Notes under the pieces: model-generated
What the model was told of the DNA's origin: nothing
The model's database searches: none
The model's input: only the letters and a program-made list of their open reading frames with translations
Translations under genes and position numbers: made by a program
Shown: in pieces, positions 23,550 through 33,224 of the stretch
Numbering within the stretch: position 1 is the stretch's first letter
Layout of the letters: each line of letters starts with the position of its first letter
Origin: Candidatus Nitrososphaera evergladensis SR1
Lineage (GTDB): Archaea > Thermoproteota > Nitrososphaeria > Nitrososphaerales > Nitrososphaeraceae
Direction of reading: 5' to 3'
Assembly: GCF_000730285.1 (NCBI RefSeq)
Contig: NZ_CP007174.1
Location: forward strand, 1,550,001-1,614,000
Length of the DNA stretch: 64,000 nucleotides

Positions 23550-24104
23550 TTGTTACCGCGCCTAGAGTACATAAAACAAGCAAGGATGCGCCTTGGGATA
23601 ACCCAGCGCAAGCTGGCCGGGCTCACCGGGGTCAGTACCTCGATGATAAACCAGATTGAATCTGGAAGGTGCAAGCCCAGCTACGAGACTGCCCGCAAGA
23701 TATTCGAAGCCCTTGGCTCGCTTGAGGGCAAGACGTCGATGAAAGCCGGCGACATCTGCAGCAGGAAGTTGATATCCGTCCAGAGAGACGAAAAGCTACA
23801 CGAGGCAATTGACATGATGCGCCGAAACTCCATCAGCCAGATACCAGTGCTTGACGGCTCAAAGGTGGTCGGGATACTGACGGAGGATGGGCTTGCCAAG
23901 ATAATGGTTGAAAAGGACGAAGGCGAGCTCAAGGACTTTAAGGTTTACCAGGTGATGGAGTCGCCTCCGCCCATAGTTGACGTGTCGACTCCTGCAAAGG
24001 CCCTAGTACCTCTTGTGCGGTTTGCAAAGTGCATACTCGTAAGCGAAAAAGGAAACGTCATGGGCATAGTGACGATAACTGACACGCTAAAAATGGTCGA
24101 ATAG
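23550..24104 (+). CDS. XRE-type HTH plus CBS-pair transcription regulator
   Basis: 184 residues from TTG 23550, just behind a CTATATAAG box. Residues about 6-56 are a Cro/XRE HTH (LGITQRKLAGLTGVSTSMIN, QIESGRCKPSYETARKIFEA), followed by two CBS motifs (SISQIPVLDGSKVVGILTED and CILVSEKGNVMGIVTITD). Archaeal HTH-CBS proteins sense adenine nucleotides. It diverges from prf1 and shares a short promoter region with it. Confidence 0.88.
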   Translation: MLPRLEYIKQARMRLGITQRKLAGLTGVSTSMINQIESGRCKPSYETARKIFEALGSLEGKTSMKAGDICSRKLISVQRDEKLHEAIDMMRRNSISQIPVLDGSKVVGILTEDGLAKIMVEKDEGELKDFKVYQVMESPPPIVDVSTPAKALVPLVRFAKCILVSEKGNVMGIVTITDTLKMVE

Positions 24105-24116
24105 CTACTGCTGCTA

Positions 24117-24278
24117 CTAGTCGCGCAGGCTTTCCAGGCCGACGCAGCAGTCTGCGCATTTCATGCACTCGCCGCAGATGCTGACTTCGCTTCCCACTGG
24201 CAGAGTTGTGCCGCAGAGGGCGCATTCCTTCCTTTGTGGTGATGATGATGCCTGCTGCCGCGCTTGCGCTTTCTTCAC
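24117..24278 (-). CDS. 53-residue zinc-finger protein
   Basis: GTG 24278 lies about 27 bases after a TTCAAATACC box, so a leaderless start is preferred to the 99-codon reading that overlaps the next promoter. After a basic Ser/Gln-rich start, CALCGTTLP...CGECMKCADCC gives six Cys in a zinc-ribbon pattern. Function unknown. Confidence 0.55.
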   Translation of the reverse strand: MKKAQARQQASSSPQRKECALCGTTLPVGSEVSICGECMKCADCCVGLESLRD

Positions 24279-24375
24279 GGAAGACGTACATGCGTAATCG
24301 GTATTTGAATTCTTCTGCCTTTCCAGGCAAGCAACGGTTTTAAGCGGCAGGCGATACTGTCGTTCTAGCCACAAG

Positions 24376-24873
24376 ATGAACTCGTTTTCAATAGTATTTT
24401 CAAGCAAGGCACACATCGCCCTTGCTATTGCAGTTGCGGCAGGCTTTTGGGTGCTGATGGCTCACTTTGACCAGCTGCTATTCTTTTCGCCAATCCTTGC
24501 CTTTGACGTGCCGCCAAGCGGATGGGCGGGGTTTGCACTTTCGACCATAACGGCCGTCATGCTTGGAATAGTTGTGAGCATGAACGTCTACATATTCAGG
24601 ACGTCTGAAGTCAGGATAGGGGCGTCGTTCTTTTCCGGATCTACTCTTGGCGTCATATCGAGTGCCTGCGCTGGCTGCACGTCAGCTGGCTTTTTCATGG
24701 CTAGCACGTTTGGCGTCGCCGGGGCCGCTGCAACTAGCATCTTTGTGCAGTACCAGTTGCCCCTGCGCATTGTCTCAATAGGCCTTCTTGCGTGGGCGCT
24801 TTATTCTGTGAACAGGCGCGTGACTCGGAGCTGCGCAATAAAACCAAGTAACAATATGGAAGAGCAGCGGTAG
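24376..24873 (+). CDS. Polytopic membrane protein, unknown
   Basis: 165 residues with helices at about 11-32, 47-75, 88-118 and 128-146. The third carries GVISSACAGCTSAGF, a small-residue helix with a CxxC that could bind metal or form a disulfide in the membrane. Recognisable as a type of protein common in ammonia-oxidising archaea, but no activity is known. Confidence 0.7.
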   Translation: MNSFSIVFSSKAHIALAIAVAAGFWVLMAHFDQLLFFSPILAFDVPPSGWAGFALSTITAVMLGIVVSMNVYIFRTSEVRIGASFFSGSTLGVISSACAGCTSAGFFMASTFGVAGAAATSIFVQYQLPLRIVSIGLLAWALYSVNRRVTRSCAIKPSNNMEEQR

Positions 24874-25062
24874 TAGTTAGCTGGAAATGCCGACCGGCCC
24901 TTCCATATTGTGAATGAAGTAAGCCGAGGCTGTCGACTTACGAGAACCAATCTGCCGAAAAGGGCTTTTACCCTTTATCCAAACCGTTTATGATTTGTTG
25001 CAAACGCCTTTGAGCAGGCAGGATCCGGTGAATCGACTTTTGGCGTTCTTTTGTTGTTACTG
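24874..25062. terminator. Intergenic hairpins between convergent genes
   Basis: GTAAG...CTTAC (about 24918-24941) and AAAGGG-CTTTTA-CCCTTT (about 24958-24977) form two stem-loops between the membrane protein and GAPDH genes, which point at each other. Bidirectional termination is likely. Confidence 0.4.
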
Positions 25063-26112
25063 CTACTTGAATTCTTCTTCAAGGATCTTGCGCTTTTTGC
25101 TCATCTGGAAAAGGCTGTCGGTTCTTTTCAGCGCCTCTTCCCTTGGGCGCCTAAACGCCATCGACTGGATGAGCATGTGGTTTTCCGGTATCACCATGCC
25201 TGTCTGGTCGTCAGAGTAGCCCAGCTTCACGGTGTCATCCTGCACGCGCAGTATGTCGCCGTGTATGTGGACCATGTTGGTGTCGCCGTGCGCAAAGCCA
25301 AGCTCCATCGCCTTTTTGCGGACGTCTCCCGTGCCCTTGGCGGAGCTTAATATCGCCACTCCAAACTCGTTTCTGTAGCATTCAAGCAGTTCGTCCTTTG
25401 ATGGCGCTTTTCCGTCAAAGCGTATCATCATCTGGTGCAGGTGCATCATCCGGGAAGGCACCTTGAAGGCGTCGACGTACAGGTTGGCGTCAGGGATAAA
25501 GTCCTTGACGTCGTCCTGGTGGTGCGGGTGCCTGTCCCATTCAATAGAGTCCTTGACAGCCTTGGTGTCCTCGAGGTCTGCCCACCTCCTGATGAGCGAT
25601 ACGTCCCAGCGCTTTATGCGCGGGCCGTATTTTTCAACAAGCGGCTGCATTATGCGGCCCATGCCGGACACGTTGCAGCTGCCCTGTATGACGTACTTGC
25701 GCCCCTGCGCCTTGGCATAATTCACGCGTGAATTGTGTATCATGTCTGCCACTGCCATTTCGCCGTGGCGGTCCTCTCCTCCCTGGAATATGGCAGTCTT
25801 TTTCATCGGCTCGTACATTGACTTTTTGTTCTCAAAGCCGCCTCCTTCCTTTGCAGCGTCTACCACAAGATCAGCGGCGGCAACTGCATCCTTTACCGGC
25901 CCTGTCACGTTGTAGCCCTTTTCCTTAAAGGCGGCAACCATGTTTTCCGGCACGAAAACGCTGTAGCGGTTGTCCAGCGCTTCTTTGACCTTGTCGTCTA
26001 TTGTGTACTTGGCAACTCCGACAAACTGGATCTCCTTGTCTGCAGAAAGCGCGGTCGCAAGGCGCCGGCCGATGTTTCCATATCCGTTTATGAAGACCTT
26101 GACCAAAACCAT
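25063..26112 (-). CDS. gap: Type II glyceraldehyde-3-phosphate dehydrogenase (archaeal)
   Basis: 349 residues. Rossmann start VFINGYGNIGRRLATAL, the catalytic Cys in VIQGSCNVSGMGR, and the archaeal-specific DVSLIRRWADLEDT and RHPHHQDDVKDF segments. It interconverts glyceraldehyde-3-phosphate and 1,3-bisphosphoglycerate with NAD(P); in autotrophic archaea it mainly serves gluconeogenesis. Stands alone. Confidence 0.95.
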   Translation of the reverse strand: MVLVKVFINGYGNIGRRLATALSADKEIQFVGVAKYTIDDKVKEALDNRYSVFVPENMVAAFKEKGYNVTGPVKDAVAAADLVVDAAKEGGGFENKKSMYEPMKKTAIFQGGEDRHGEMAVADMIHNSRVNYAKAQGRKYVIQGSCNVSGMGRIMQPLVEKYGPRIKRWDVSLIRRWADLEDTKAVKDSIEWDRHPHHQDDVKDFIPDANLYVDAFKVPSRMMHLHQMMIRFDGKAPSKDELLECYRNEFGVAILSSAKGTGDVRKKAMELGFAHGDTNMVHIHGDILRVQDDTVKLGYSDDQTGMVIPENHMLIQSMAFRRPREEALKRTDSLFQMSKKRKILEEEFK

Positions 26113-26261
26113 TCACTCACTCTTTTTTCTTCTGAAGGCAAGGTGTTTTTTGCAAGTCTTGGATTATATATCTTCCCAGATTGGTGCCTAGAGCCTTTCT
26201 ACACATGTGGTAAAGCGCACTAGATTTAAATACAATAAAAGCACCTTTCCGGTGGAGTCAA

Positions 26262-26315
26262 ATGGAAAGAGGCGGTCGCTTTTGGCAAGAATGCAGCCCG
26301 TCAACCGAAGGTTAG
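26262..26315 (+). CDS. Possible 17-codon leader peptide upstream of trpG
   Basis: ATG 26262 follows GGTGGAG at six bases' distance and a GATTTAAATAC box about 37 bases upstream. It encodes MERGGRFWQECSPSTEG with one Trp, and stops 10 bases before the TTG of trpG. Coupled reinitiation or Trp-dependent control is conceivable; one Trp codon is weak evidence. Confidence 0.35.
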   Translation: MERGGRFWQECSPSTEG

Positions 26316-26325
26316 GTCTTCTTCC

Positions 26326-26934
26326 TTGGCCGGAAAGAAAAAGAAAATCCTAGTTATCGACAACTATGACTCTTTTGTGTACAACATCGCCCAGCTGCTG
26401 GGCGAGATGGACACCGAGCCCGTGGTCATAAGAAACGACAAGATAACGCTTGCACAGATAAAGAAGATGAAGCCGGACGGCATAGTTATCTCGCCCGGAC
26501 CCGGCCACCCTGCAGACAAGAAATACTTTGGCGTCTGCACCGATGTTATACAACAGCTTGGACACAAGACTCCGATACTTGGAGTCTGCCTGGGGCACCA
26601 GGGCATAGTACATGCCTTTGGAGGCAAGGTGATAAACGCCAAGAAGGTCAGGCACGGCAAGACAAGCACCATCGAATATGGCGACAGCAGCGACAGGCTC
26701 TTTGGAGAGGTGAGCAATCCCTTCCGGGCAACCCGCTACCATTCGCTTGTCGCAGACAAGGAAACCATCCCTGACTGCCTTGAAGTCACGGCCCGCGCCA
26801 AAGACGACGGCGAGATAATGGGCATCAGGCACAAGCAGTACCCAATCGAGGGCGTCCAGTTCCACCCAGAGTCGATACTGACCGGCGAGGGGCGCAAGAT
26901 ACTTTCAAACTTTCTCTCACTGGTGGAAAAATAA
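26326..26934 (+). CDS. trpG: Anthranilate synthase glutaminase subunit
   Basis: 202 residues from TTG 26326. Class I amidotransferase: DNYDSFVYNIAQLLGE, oxyanion SPGPGHP, nucleophile GVCLGHQG, and His-Glu in VQFHPES. Supplies ammonia from glutamine to TrpE for anthranilate. In some archaea the same subunit serves p-aminobenzoate synthesis. trpD follows after two bases; trpE is not in the window. Confidence 0.93.
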   Translation: MAGKKKKILVIDNYDSFVYNIAQLLGEMDTEPVVIRNDKITLAQIKKMKPDGIVISPGPGHPADKKYFGVCTDVIQQLGHKTPILGVCLGHQGIVHAFGGKVINAKKVRHGKTSTIEYGDSSDRLFGEVSNPFRATRYHSLVADKETIPDCLEVTARAKDDGEIMGIRHKQYPIEGVQFHPESILTGEGRKILSNFLSLVEK

Positions 26935-26935
26935 A

Positions 26936-28018
26936 ATGAGCACCGCGCAGGCAGACCTGCGGCCGGCCATACGCAAGCTGGTCGCAAGGACCGAGCTTTC
27001 GGAGGCAGAAATGGCAGATGCGCTTGATTCTATATTAGCTGGCGAAGCTTCTGAAGCTTCGATTGCGTCGTTTCTTGTAGCCCTTGCCATGAAGGGCGAG
27101 ACGCCTGCGGAACTTCGCGCAATCCTCAAGACAATCAGGCGCCATGCCACGAGGATAACGCCTGCTGTCGGCGGCCCGCTCATAGACACCTGCGGGACCG
27201 GCGGGGACTCGATAAGGACGTTTAACGTCAGCACGGCCGCGGCAGTCGTGGCGGCTGCCGCAGGCGCCAAGGTTGCCAAGCACGGCAACCGGTCTGTATC
27301 AGGAGTCTGCGGGAGCGCAGATTTCCTTGAAAGCATCGGCCTTGACCTGAACGCGCCGCCGGCTAAAGTGCAAAAGTGCATGGAAGATACTGGCATCGGG
27401 TTTTTGTTTGCGCCGGCATTCCACCCTGCAATGAAGAACGTTGCGCCGGCAAGAAAGACGGTAGGAATACGGACTGTCTTTAACGTGGTAGGACCGCTGA
27501 GCAACCCGTGCACAAACATTTCAGGCCAGGTTATAGGCGTATTTGAGCCGTTTTTCATGGAGACCCTTGCCGAGGCCTGTAAGGGCTACATCAATGAGGC
27601 GATGATAGTGCATGCGGCAGATGGCTTTGACGAGCTGTCAAACACGTGCGAAAACGACATCCTGTGGGTGACCGGTGACGGCCAGACAACAAAGCGCCTG
27701 CGCCTGAGCCCAAAGGTGGTGGGCATGGCAGTTGCAAGACCTGAGCAGCTGGTGGTGACTACAAAGGATGAATCGATAAAAAGCACGCTTGCCGTGATAT
27801 ATGGCAATGGCCCGCAGGAAAAAGAGGACATGGTGGTGCTCAATGCCTCTGCCGCGCTCGTGGTGGGCAAGGTTGCAAGCGACTTGAAGGAAGGGGTAGA
27901 AATTGCACGTGGCGCAATAAAAAGCGGACAAGCGCAGAAAAAACTTGCGCGGCTTGTCAGCGAGTGCGGGAATAAAGAAGCGCTGGAGCAGGCAGAAAAG
28001 AAATACCTTCTCCTCTAG
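26936..28018 (+). CDS. trpD: Anthranilate phosphoribosyltransferase
   Basis: 360 residues. DTCGTGGDSIRTFNVSTAAA is the PRPP-binding loop, KHGNRSVSGVCGSADFLE the second conserved loop, and VVGPLSNPC plus a Met-rich anthranilate channel (HPAMKNVAPAR) follow. Transfers phosphoribosyl from PRPP to anthranilate. ATG begins two bases after trpG, so the two are cotranscribed. Confidence 0.95.
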   Translation: MSTAQADLRPAIRKLVARTELSEAEMADALDSILAGEASEASIASFLVALAMKGETPAELRAILKTIRRHATRITPAVGGPLIDTCGTGGDSIRTFNVSTAAAVVAAAAGAKVAKHGNRSVSGVCGSADFLESIGLDLNAPPAKVQKCMEDTGIGFLFAPAFHPAMKNVAPARKTVGIRTVFNVVGPLSNPCTNISGQVIGVFEPFFMETLAEACKGYINEAMIVHAADGFDELSNTCENDILWVTGDGQTTKRLRLSPKVVGMAVARPEQLVVTTKDESIKSTLAVIYGNGPQEKEDMVVLNASAALVVGKVASDLKEGVEIARGAIKSGQAQKKLARLVSECGNKEALEQAEKKYLLL

Positions 28019-28025
28019 CCTGCTG

Positions 28026-29042
28026 TTATTCGTCAGCGTCCTTGGACTTCTTTTTCGGGGCTTCTTCCGTGTCGTCGATGCCTTTTTCGTTCACGGTGAA
28101 CCGGACATCGGAGTAGGGGTGGTACGGGCTGTCGATTATCTTTGCCACCCTGTCGTTCCCTGCCTTTCTCAGGTAGATGCGGTATGTGGACGCATGGCCT
28201 ATCACGTTTCCGCCTGCGGGCTTGGTCGGGTCGCCAAAGAACGTGTCCGGCGTTGACTGGACTTGGTTTGTCACAATGACTGCGACGTTGTAGATCTCGG
28301 CTATCCTGACCAGCTTGTGCATCAGGCCGTTGAGGCGCTGCTGCCTGTCGGCGAGCGTGCCCCTTCCAGAAAACTCGGCCCTGTGGAGCGAGATGATGCT
28401 GTCGATTATTATCATCTTGGCCTTAAAGTCGTCAATGTACTTGCCCATCGACTTGACAATCAGCTCCAGATGGCTAGAGTTGTATGCCTTGCATATGGCT
28501 ATGCGCTTCAATACCTCGCTTGCGTCAAGGCCCCTTGCCCTTGCTATCTGGTCGACCCTCTCTGGCCTGAATGTGCCTTCGGTGTCTATCAGTATCACGC
28601 CGCCGCCAAGGCCGCCCTCAGAAGGCGGCTGCTGGGCCGTGACGCACAGTGTATGGCATATCTGGGACTTGCCAGAGCCAAACTCGCCGTAGAATTCAGT
28701 TATCGCCTGCGTCTCTATGCCTCCAAGCAAGAGCTCGTCTAGTGCTCTTGCACCTGTCGAGCAGCGCAGGAGCGACTTTCTCTTTTCAAGCTCAACGTCG
28801 GCAGTGGTAAACTCGTTGTCAAGGACACCGCTTTCGCGGAGGAGTTTCTGCGCTGCCATGATAAAGTTGCTAGCAGTCTCTTTAGAGCCTCCAAGGTCTG
28901 TTGCAAGCTCGTCTGCAACTGCAGTAGCCAGTTCCATGACTGAACTGATGCCTGCCTCTCTCAGCTTGCGAGCAGTGGTCGGCCCGATGCCTTCAATGTC
29001 TTCTATTTCAAACTCCATTACATTTTTGGAAGTTTCGGTCAT
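28026..29042 (-). CDS. radA: RadA recombinase
   Basis: 338 residues. Helix-hairpin-helix N-domain (DIEGIGPTTARKLREAGISS), polymerisation motif region, Walker A GEFGSGKSQ, Walker B MIIIDSIISL and the VTNQVQSTPD loop. The archaeal RecA/Rad51 orthologue catalyses strand exchange in repair. A Lys/Asp/Glu-rich tail follows the core. Convergent with trpD. Confidence 0.95.
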   Translation of the reverse strand: MTETSKNVMEFEIEDIEGIGPTTARKLREAGISSVMELATAVADELATDLGGSKETASNFIMAAQKLLRESGVLDNEFTTADVELEKRKSLLRCSTGARALDELLLGGIETQAITEFYGEFGSGKSQICHTLCVTAQQPPSEGGLGGGVILIDTEGTFRPERVDQIARARGLDASEVLKRIAICKAYNSSHLELIVKSMGKYIDDFKAKMIIIDSIISLHRAEFSGRGTLADRQQRLNGLMHKLVRIAEIYNVAVIVTNQVQSTPDTFFGDPTKPAGGNVIGHASTYRIYLRKAGNDRVAKIIDSPYHPYSDVRFTVNEKGIDDTEEAPKKKSKDADE

Positions 29043-29191
29043 ATTTCTGCTTGTTACGATACTAACGGAGTATATAATATCAGATGCACTTGTGGGGGAG
29101 GGAGGGGGCGGGTGGTGGTAGTAGTGATGTCGTCAAATTCTTGAAAGGTGAAAAAATGTCCGGGGAGAAGCCCGGACAAGGATAACGTCAC

Positions 29192-29413
29192 TTACTTTTT
29201 CTTCTTTCCTGCCTTCTTCTTGGCAGCTTTCTTGGCAGGCGCTTTGGCCTTGGCCTTTGCGCCGCCTCCACCGCCGCCAATCTTGAACATCTTGGTCCCG
29301 CAGACCGAGCATGTTCCAGAAAGCGCGTTGCGTCCGTTCTTCATGGTGACCTGTTTTTCTCCCTTCATTTCCCTCTTTGCTTTACACTTTACACAATATG
29401 CTTGTGTTGCCAA
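29192..29413 (-). CDS. Zinc-ribbon protein with Lys/Ala-rich tail (DUF5679-like)
   Basis: TTG 29413 lies about 27 bases after a CTTATATCC box; the longer 153-codon reading crosses that promoter. CVKCKAKREM and CSVCGTKM make a zinc ribbon, followed by a glycine run and a histone-H1-like tail (AKAKAPAKKAAKKKAGKKKK). The tail suggests chromatin or rRNA binding (inference). Fits the conserved thaumarchaeal family of this type. Confidence 0.75.
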   Translation of the reverse strand: MATQAYCVKCKAKREMKGEKQVTMKNGRNALSGTCSVCGTKMFKIGGGGGGAKAKAKAPAKKAAKKKAGKKKK

Positions 29414-29442
29414 CGTGCCTACGTCCCGCACGCTTGGATATA

Positions 29443-29942
29443 AGAATAGCTCCAAAATGGCCGATTTTCGGTCGTTTGGGCATGAAATTGGTGCAAAGTT
29501 GCTCAAAATGCAGCCACTAAATAAAAAAATCTGCAACGAGTGAGCAAAAATGGGCCATTTTTGGCTAAAATTATGCTGGAAAGCTTGTCCCGCCGCATAC
29601 CTGTGGTGGAATTCGCCAACCCCCACCTCTTGGCGATGTCTTGAAATCGGCATACGTCACGAAGGAATTTTCGGTGTCTGCCTCTGTTTTTCGCATTTCC
29701 GTCCTTAAAGAATTGACGATTTTCATAGCACGCATAACCTGTCAGTCGCTTTTCTTAATGCCCACGTCCCTTGCCTATGAAAAAGAATTGCTTTTGCAAA
29801 CTTGCAGATCTTTTACTGGCCTGAAGAGGCACAACATTTCATGCATCCGTTGTCCTGAAATGTTCTTTCAGAGATATAGCAACACAATCTGTCGGCATAG
29901 AGATTATATTTTTATACTATTTTTGCTCGTATTCTGAGTGTC
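29443..29942. other. 500-base stretch without a clear gene
   Basis: An inverted repeat TCGCCAA/TTGGCGA at 29613-29636 and a palindrome AAAATGG-GCC-ATTTTT near 29550 are the only structures seen. A 98-codon ORF (29641-29937) has no coding character. The coiled-coil gene's promoter (TATATTTTTATACT, about 29905) lies at the right end. Confidence 0.4.
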
Positions 29943-30779
29943 TTGGAGGCAGACGGCAAGGCGCTAGAATCGCTTGGGTGGGAAGACCTTGTTACGCTAA
30001 AGCGCAAGGTCGCCGGCGATCTGAAAAGCGTGACCGACAGGCTGGTTGACATTGACAGAAACCAGTTTCGCGCCATAGTCACGGCCATCAAGACCCAGAA
30101 AACGGCGCTAGACTCTGTTACAGAAAGGGCAAGGCAGGTGAGGGCAGAAGTCGACAAGCGCAACTCTGATCTCCTGTCAATAAGCGAAAAGATCTCGCAG
30201 TCCAAGAATTTTCTGAGCATGATGGAGGCAAGGCTTCCAGCAGAAAAGGAAGAAGAGTTGCAGGCAATTGTTGCGTCAAACCAGGCGCTGGTTGACGCCA
30301 AGCAGTACAAAGGCGAGCGCGAAAAAGGCGAGATACTCTCAAAGATAAAGGACGCCTCTATGAAGATGGAGGCGATAAAGGCCATCCGCACGATAAAGGA
30401 CCAATACGTCATGCTCACGCAGCAGTCTGCAGACATTGGCAACGCAGTAAAGGCACTCAACGACGAGCGCGACGCACTGCGCGTCAGAACGGCAGAAATC
30501 AACGTGGAAATGGACAAGCTGTACGACGCAAAGCGCAAGCTGGCAGCGGAGCGCAATTTGCGCCTTGCCGAGTACGAGGATATTGTCAAGCACTTTGACG
30601 CGATAAACGCACGCCTGGATGAAATGTCTGCGATGAGAAAGCGCCAGCGGGAGGAGTACGGCTACAACCTGCCAAGCGACGCGCTGTTTAAGGTAAAAGA
30701 GACTGCCAGAAAGAAACTAGAGTCAGGCTCTAAACTCAGCCTTGACGAGCTGCGACTTCTTTACAGCGAAAAGGATTAA
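29943..30779 (+). CDS. Long coiled-coil protein
   Basis: 278 residues from TTG 29943. Almost entirely heptad helices from about 20 to 235 (SDLLSISEKISQSKNFLSMM, DALRVRTAEINVEMDKLYDA), then a short globular end (SKLSLDELRLLYSEKD) common to this archaeal family. Coiled coils of this type are conserved in archaea without a proven role. The downstream gene follows after about 30 bases in the same direction. Confidence 0.75.
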   Translation: MEADGKALESLGWEDLVTLKRKVAGDLKSVTDRLVDIDRNQFRAIVTAIKTQKTALDSVTERARQVRAEVDKRNSDLLSISEKISQSKNFLSMMEARLPAEKEEELQAIVASNQALVDAKQYKGEREKGEILSKIKDASMKMEAIKAIRTIKDQYVMLTQQSADIGNAVKALNDERDALRVRTAEINVEMDKLYDAKRKLAAERNLRLAEYEDIVKHFDAINARLDEMSAMRKRQREEYGYNLPSDALFKVKETARKKLESGSKLSLDELRLLYSEKD

Positions 30780-30807
30780 GACGTACACCATAGCAAAAAA
30801 AGCCTGC

Positions 30808-31134
30808 ATGGCGATAAATGACTTTGCGCTTGCCTGCGCCATCGACAACTCGCCGGGCTACTTTACCTATGACGACCAGACTATGCTCATCATCCAGTCG
30901 GCGCAGGACGCAAAGGCAGGTCAGAGCAGCTTTTCCTACATCGAGCCTTTCATGGACGCACTAGTGTCGCACGAGGCCATACACGTGGCCATAAAGAAAC
31001 TGGAAGGCGACGACGCTTCTGAATCGCTTGACGACATCGAAGTCATTGTAGAGCATAACGGCAGGCGCTTTCAAGTCACGCTGAACAACATCCTGTTTGC
31101 AAGCGACAACTCGGGCCTGGTCATGCCCTACTAG
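30808..31134 (+). CDS. Small protein with HExxH motif
   Basis: 108 residues from ATG 30808; the longer reading overlaps the coiled-coil gene. The centre carries LVSHEAIHVAIKKLEGDD, an HEAIH zinc-protease-type motif in a helix, followed by an acidic helix with DDIEVIVEH whose Glu or His could be the third ligand. At this size it would be a minimal metallopeptidase-like fold. Activity is unproven and chance occurrence cannot be excluded. Confidence 0.65.
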   Translation: MAINDFALACAIDNSPGYFTYDDQTMLIIQSAQDAKAGQSSFSYIEPFMDALVSHEAIHVAIKKLEGDDASESLDDIEVIVEHNGRRFQVTLNNILFASDNSGLVMPY

Positions 31135-31960
31135 AGTAACATGCCTTTTTGAGCGATGCAGAAAACGCCTTCAGCTCTTTTAGCATCGCTTTTCTGTTAT
31201 TCTTGGCGTTTGAAATCCTGTCGACTAGAGCGCTTCCAACAATTATCGCGTCCGCGCCGGCGTTTACCATAAAGCGGGCGTGCTCGGGCTTGCTTATCCC
31301 AAAGCCCACGCCGACGGGAATCTTGCCGCCTGCGGCTTTCTTTGCGCGCTGCACAGCGTCTTTTGTATAGTTTTCAAACGTGCGCCTTGCGCCAGTGATG
31401 CCGTAAACCGAAACAAGGTACATGAACCCTGAAGAGTTTTGCGCTATTTTTTTCAGCCTTTCTTCAGGGGTGTTTGGCGATGCAAGGAAAACCGTGGCCA
31501 TGCCGTTGTGCGCCGCCTTTGGCAGATACTCTGATGCCTCCTCGACAGGCATGTCCGGCAGGATAAAGCCGTCTATGCCTGCCTCTTTGCACTTGGCGAT
31601 AAAGTCACCCCACCCTGGCTTGACAAAGAGGTTCGAGTAGGTCATTACAAGCAATGGAAGGGAAGGGTGCTTTTTCCTCACCTGCTTTGCCAGTTGTAGC
31701 GCCTTGGCAGGCGTGGAGCCGCGCTCAAGCGCGGCCTGCGAGGCGCGCTGGATCGTCGGGCCGTCAGCTATCGGGTCTGAAAACGGTATGCCGATCTCGA
31801 TAATGTCGGCGCCGCCTTCTACAAGCGCGTCGATGATTTGCGCAGTAGTCTGAAAGTCTGGAAAGCCGGCTACCACATAGCAGACAAGGGCGCATTCTTT
31901 ATTTTCCGCAAGGTTTGCAAACCTTGCGTCTATCCTGTTTTTGTTACTTTCTTGTTGCAT
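31121..31960 (-). CDS. trpA: Tryptophan synthase alpha chain
   Basis: 279 residues, TIM barrel. Catalytic Glu in [17 protein letters not shown] and Asp in [13 protein letters not shown]; phosphate loop [11 protein letters not shown] and GSALVD. Cleaves indole-3-glycerol phosphate to indole, channelled to TrpB. Its start overlaps trpB by 17 bases; its end overlaps the convergent HExxH gene by 14. Confidence 0.95.
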   Translation of the reverse strand: MQQESNKNRIDARFANLAENKECALVCYVVAGFPDFQTTAQIIDALVEGGADIIEIGIPFSDPIADGPTIQRASQAALERGSTPAKALQLAKQVRKKHPSLPLLVMTYSNLFVKPGWGDFIAKCKEAGIDGFILPDMPVEEASEYLPKAAHNGMATVFLASPNTPEERLKKIAQNSSGFMYLVSVYGITGARRTFENYTKDAVQRAKKAAGGKIPVGVGFGISKPEHARFMVNAGADAIIVGSALVDRISNAKNNRKAMLKELKAFSASLKKACYSSRA

Positions 31961-33224
31961 GATGCCTGCGGCCCTTTTTTGAATTGAGGTAGTCCTGAAC
32001 TACGGTCACGTCCTTGTCTCCCCTGCCGGACAGCGTGACAACTATGACCTCGTCTTTGTCCATCTCTTTTGCCATCTTGACGGCGTGCGAGATCGCATGC
32101 GACGATTCAAGCGCAGGGATTATGCCTTCCAGTCTTGAAAGCGTAAGAAACGCCTCCACCGCCTCGCCGTCTGTGCACGGCACATACTCAGCGCGGTTTA
32201 GGTCCTTTAGCATCGAGTGCTCCGGCCCGACGCCGGGATAGTCAAGCCCTGCAGATATGCTGTGGGTGTCCATTATCTGGCCGTCCTTGTCCTGCAGGAC
32301 ATAGGTAAACATGCCGTGGAGCACGCCTGCAGTGCCTGCAGTCAGCGTCGCGGCGTGCTTGCCGGACTTGATGCCCTCCCCAGCCGCTTCTACTCCCACC
32401 AGCCTTACAGAGGAATCGTCGACAAACGGATAGAAAGAACCCATTGCGTTGCTCCCGCCGCCGACGCAGGCCACGATTGCGCTTGGAAGCCTGCCGTACT
32501 GGCGCTGCATCTCATCTTTGACCTCCTTGCCTATGACGCTCTGAAAATCCCTGACCATCATCGGGTAGGGATGCGGGCCCATCACGGTCCCTATGAGGTA
32601 ATAGGTGGAATTGACGTTTGAGATCCAGTCGCGTATTGCCTCGTTGATGGCATCTTTCAGGGTCTTTGTGCCCGAATCGACAGGGTGGACCTTTGCACCC
32701 AACAATTGCATACGGAACACGTTGAGTTTCTGGCGCTCGACGTCCTTTGAGCCCATGTAGACCTCTGCAGACAGGCCAAGCATTGCGCACGCAAGGGCAG
32801 TCCCGACTCCGTGCTGACCGGCGCCAGTCTCTGCGATTATCCTCTTTTTGCCCATCCTCTTGGCCAGCAGGCCCTGCCCAAGCGTGTTGTTGGTCTTGTG
32901 CGCCCCGCCATGCAGCAAGTCCTCGCGCTTTAGCAGTATCTTGGCCCCGCCGGCGTATTCCGTGAGATTCTTTGCAAAGTACAGCGGGGTGGGTCTTCCG
33001 GCGTACTGGGTGAGGTAGTAATGCAGCTCTTTTTGAAAGTCCAAGTCGTTTCGGTACTTTTCATAAGCAGATTCTAGCTCCCGCACTGCCGGCTCTAGCG
33101 TCTCGGGTATGAACTTGCCGCCATACTTGCCGAACTTGCCGCCAACGGGATAGCTTCCAAGCATCTCTCTATCTATACGGTGCAGTAGTATTGCCCAAGG
33201 GTTATTATAGTATTCATCAATCAC
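31944..33224 (-). CDS. trpB: Tryptophan synthase beta chain
   Basis: 426 residues. PLP lysine in [12 protein letters not shown] phosphate loop [10 protein letters not shown], and the TrpB1-type [15 protein letters not shown] and ETGAGQHG. Condenses indole with serine. The start at 33224 overlaps the trpC stop as ATGA; a Met at residue 21 is the alternative start and would fit the usual N-terminus. Confidence 0.95.
   Translation of the reverse strand: MIDEYYNNPWAILLHRIDREMLGSYPVGGKFGKYGGKFIPETLEPAVRELESAYEKYRNDLDFQKELHYYLTQYAGRPTPLYFAKNLTEYAGGAKILLKREDLLHGGAHKTNNTLGQGLLAKRMGKKRIIAETGAGQHGVGTALACAMLGLSAEVYMGSKDVERQKLNVFRMQLLGAKVHPVDSGTKTLKDAINEAIRDWISNVNSTYYLIGTVMGPHPYPMMVRDFQSVIGKEVKDEMQRQYGRLPSAIVACVGGGSNAMGSFYPFVDDSSVRLVGVEAAGEGIKSGKHAATLTAGTAGVLHGMFTYVLQDKDGQIMDTHSISAGLDYPGVGPEHSMLKDLNRAEYVPCTDGEAVEAFLTLSRLEGIIPALESSHAISHAVKMAKEMDKDEVIVVTLSGRGDKDVTVVQDYLNSKKGRRHHATRK

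Noticed and set aside
24058-24330. 90-codon minus-strand ORF
   Set aside because: Lies in another frame over the Cys-rich gene at 24117-24278; only the latter has the zinc pattern.
29641-29937. 98-codon plus-strand ORF
   Set aside because: No coding composition, no promoter or ribosome site, and no domain.
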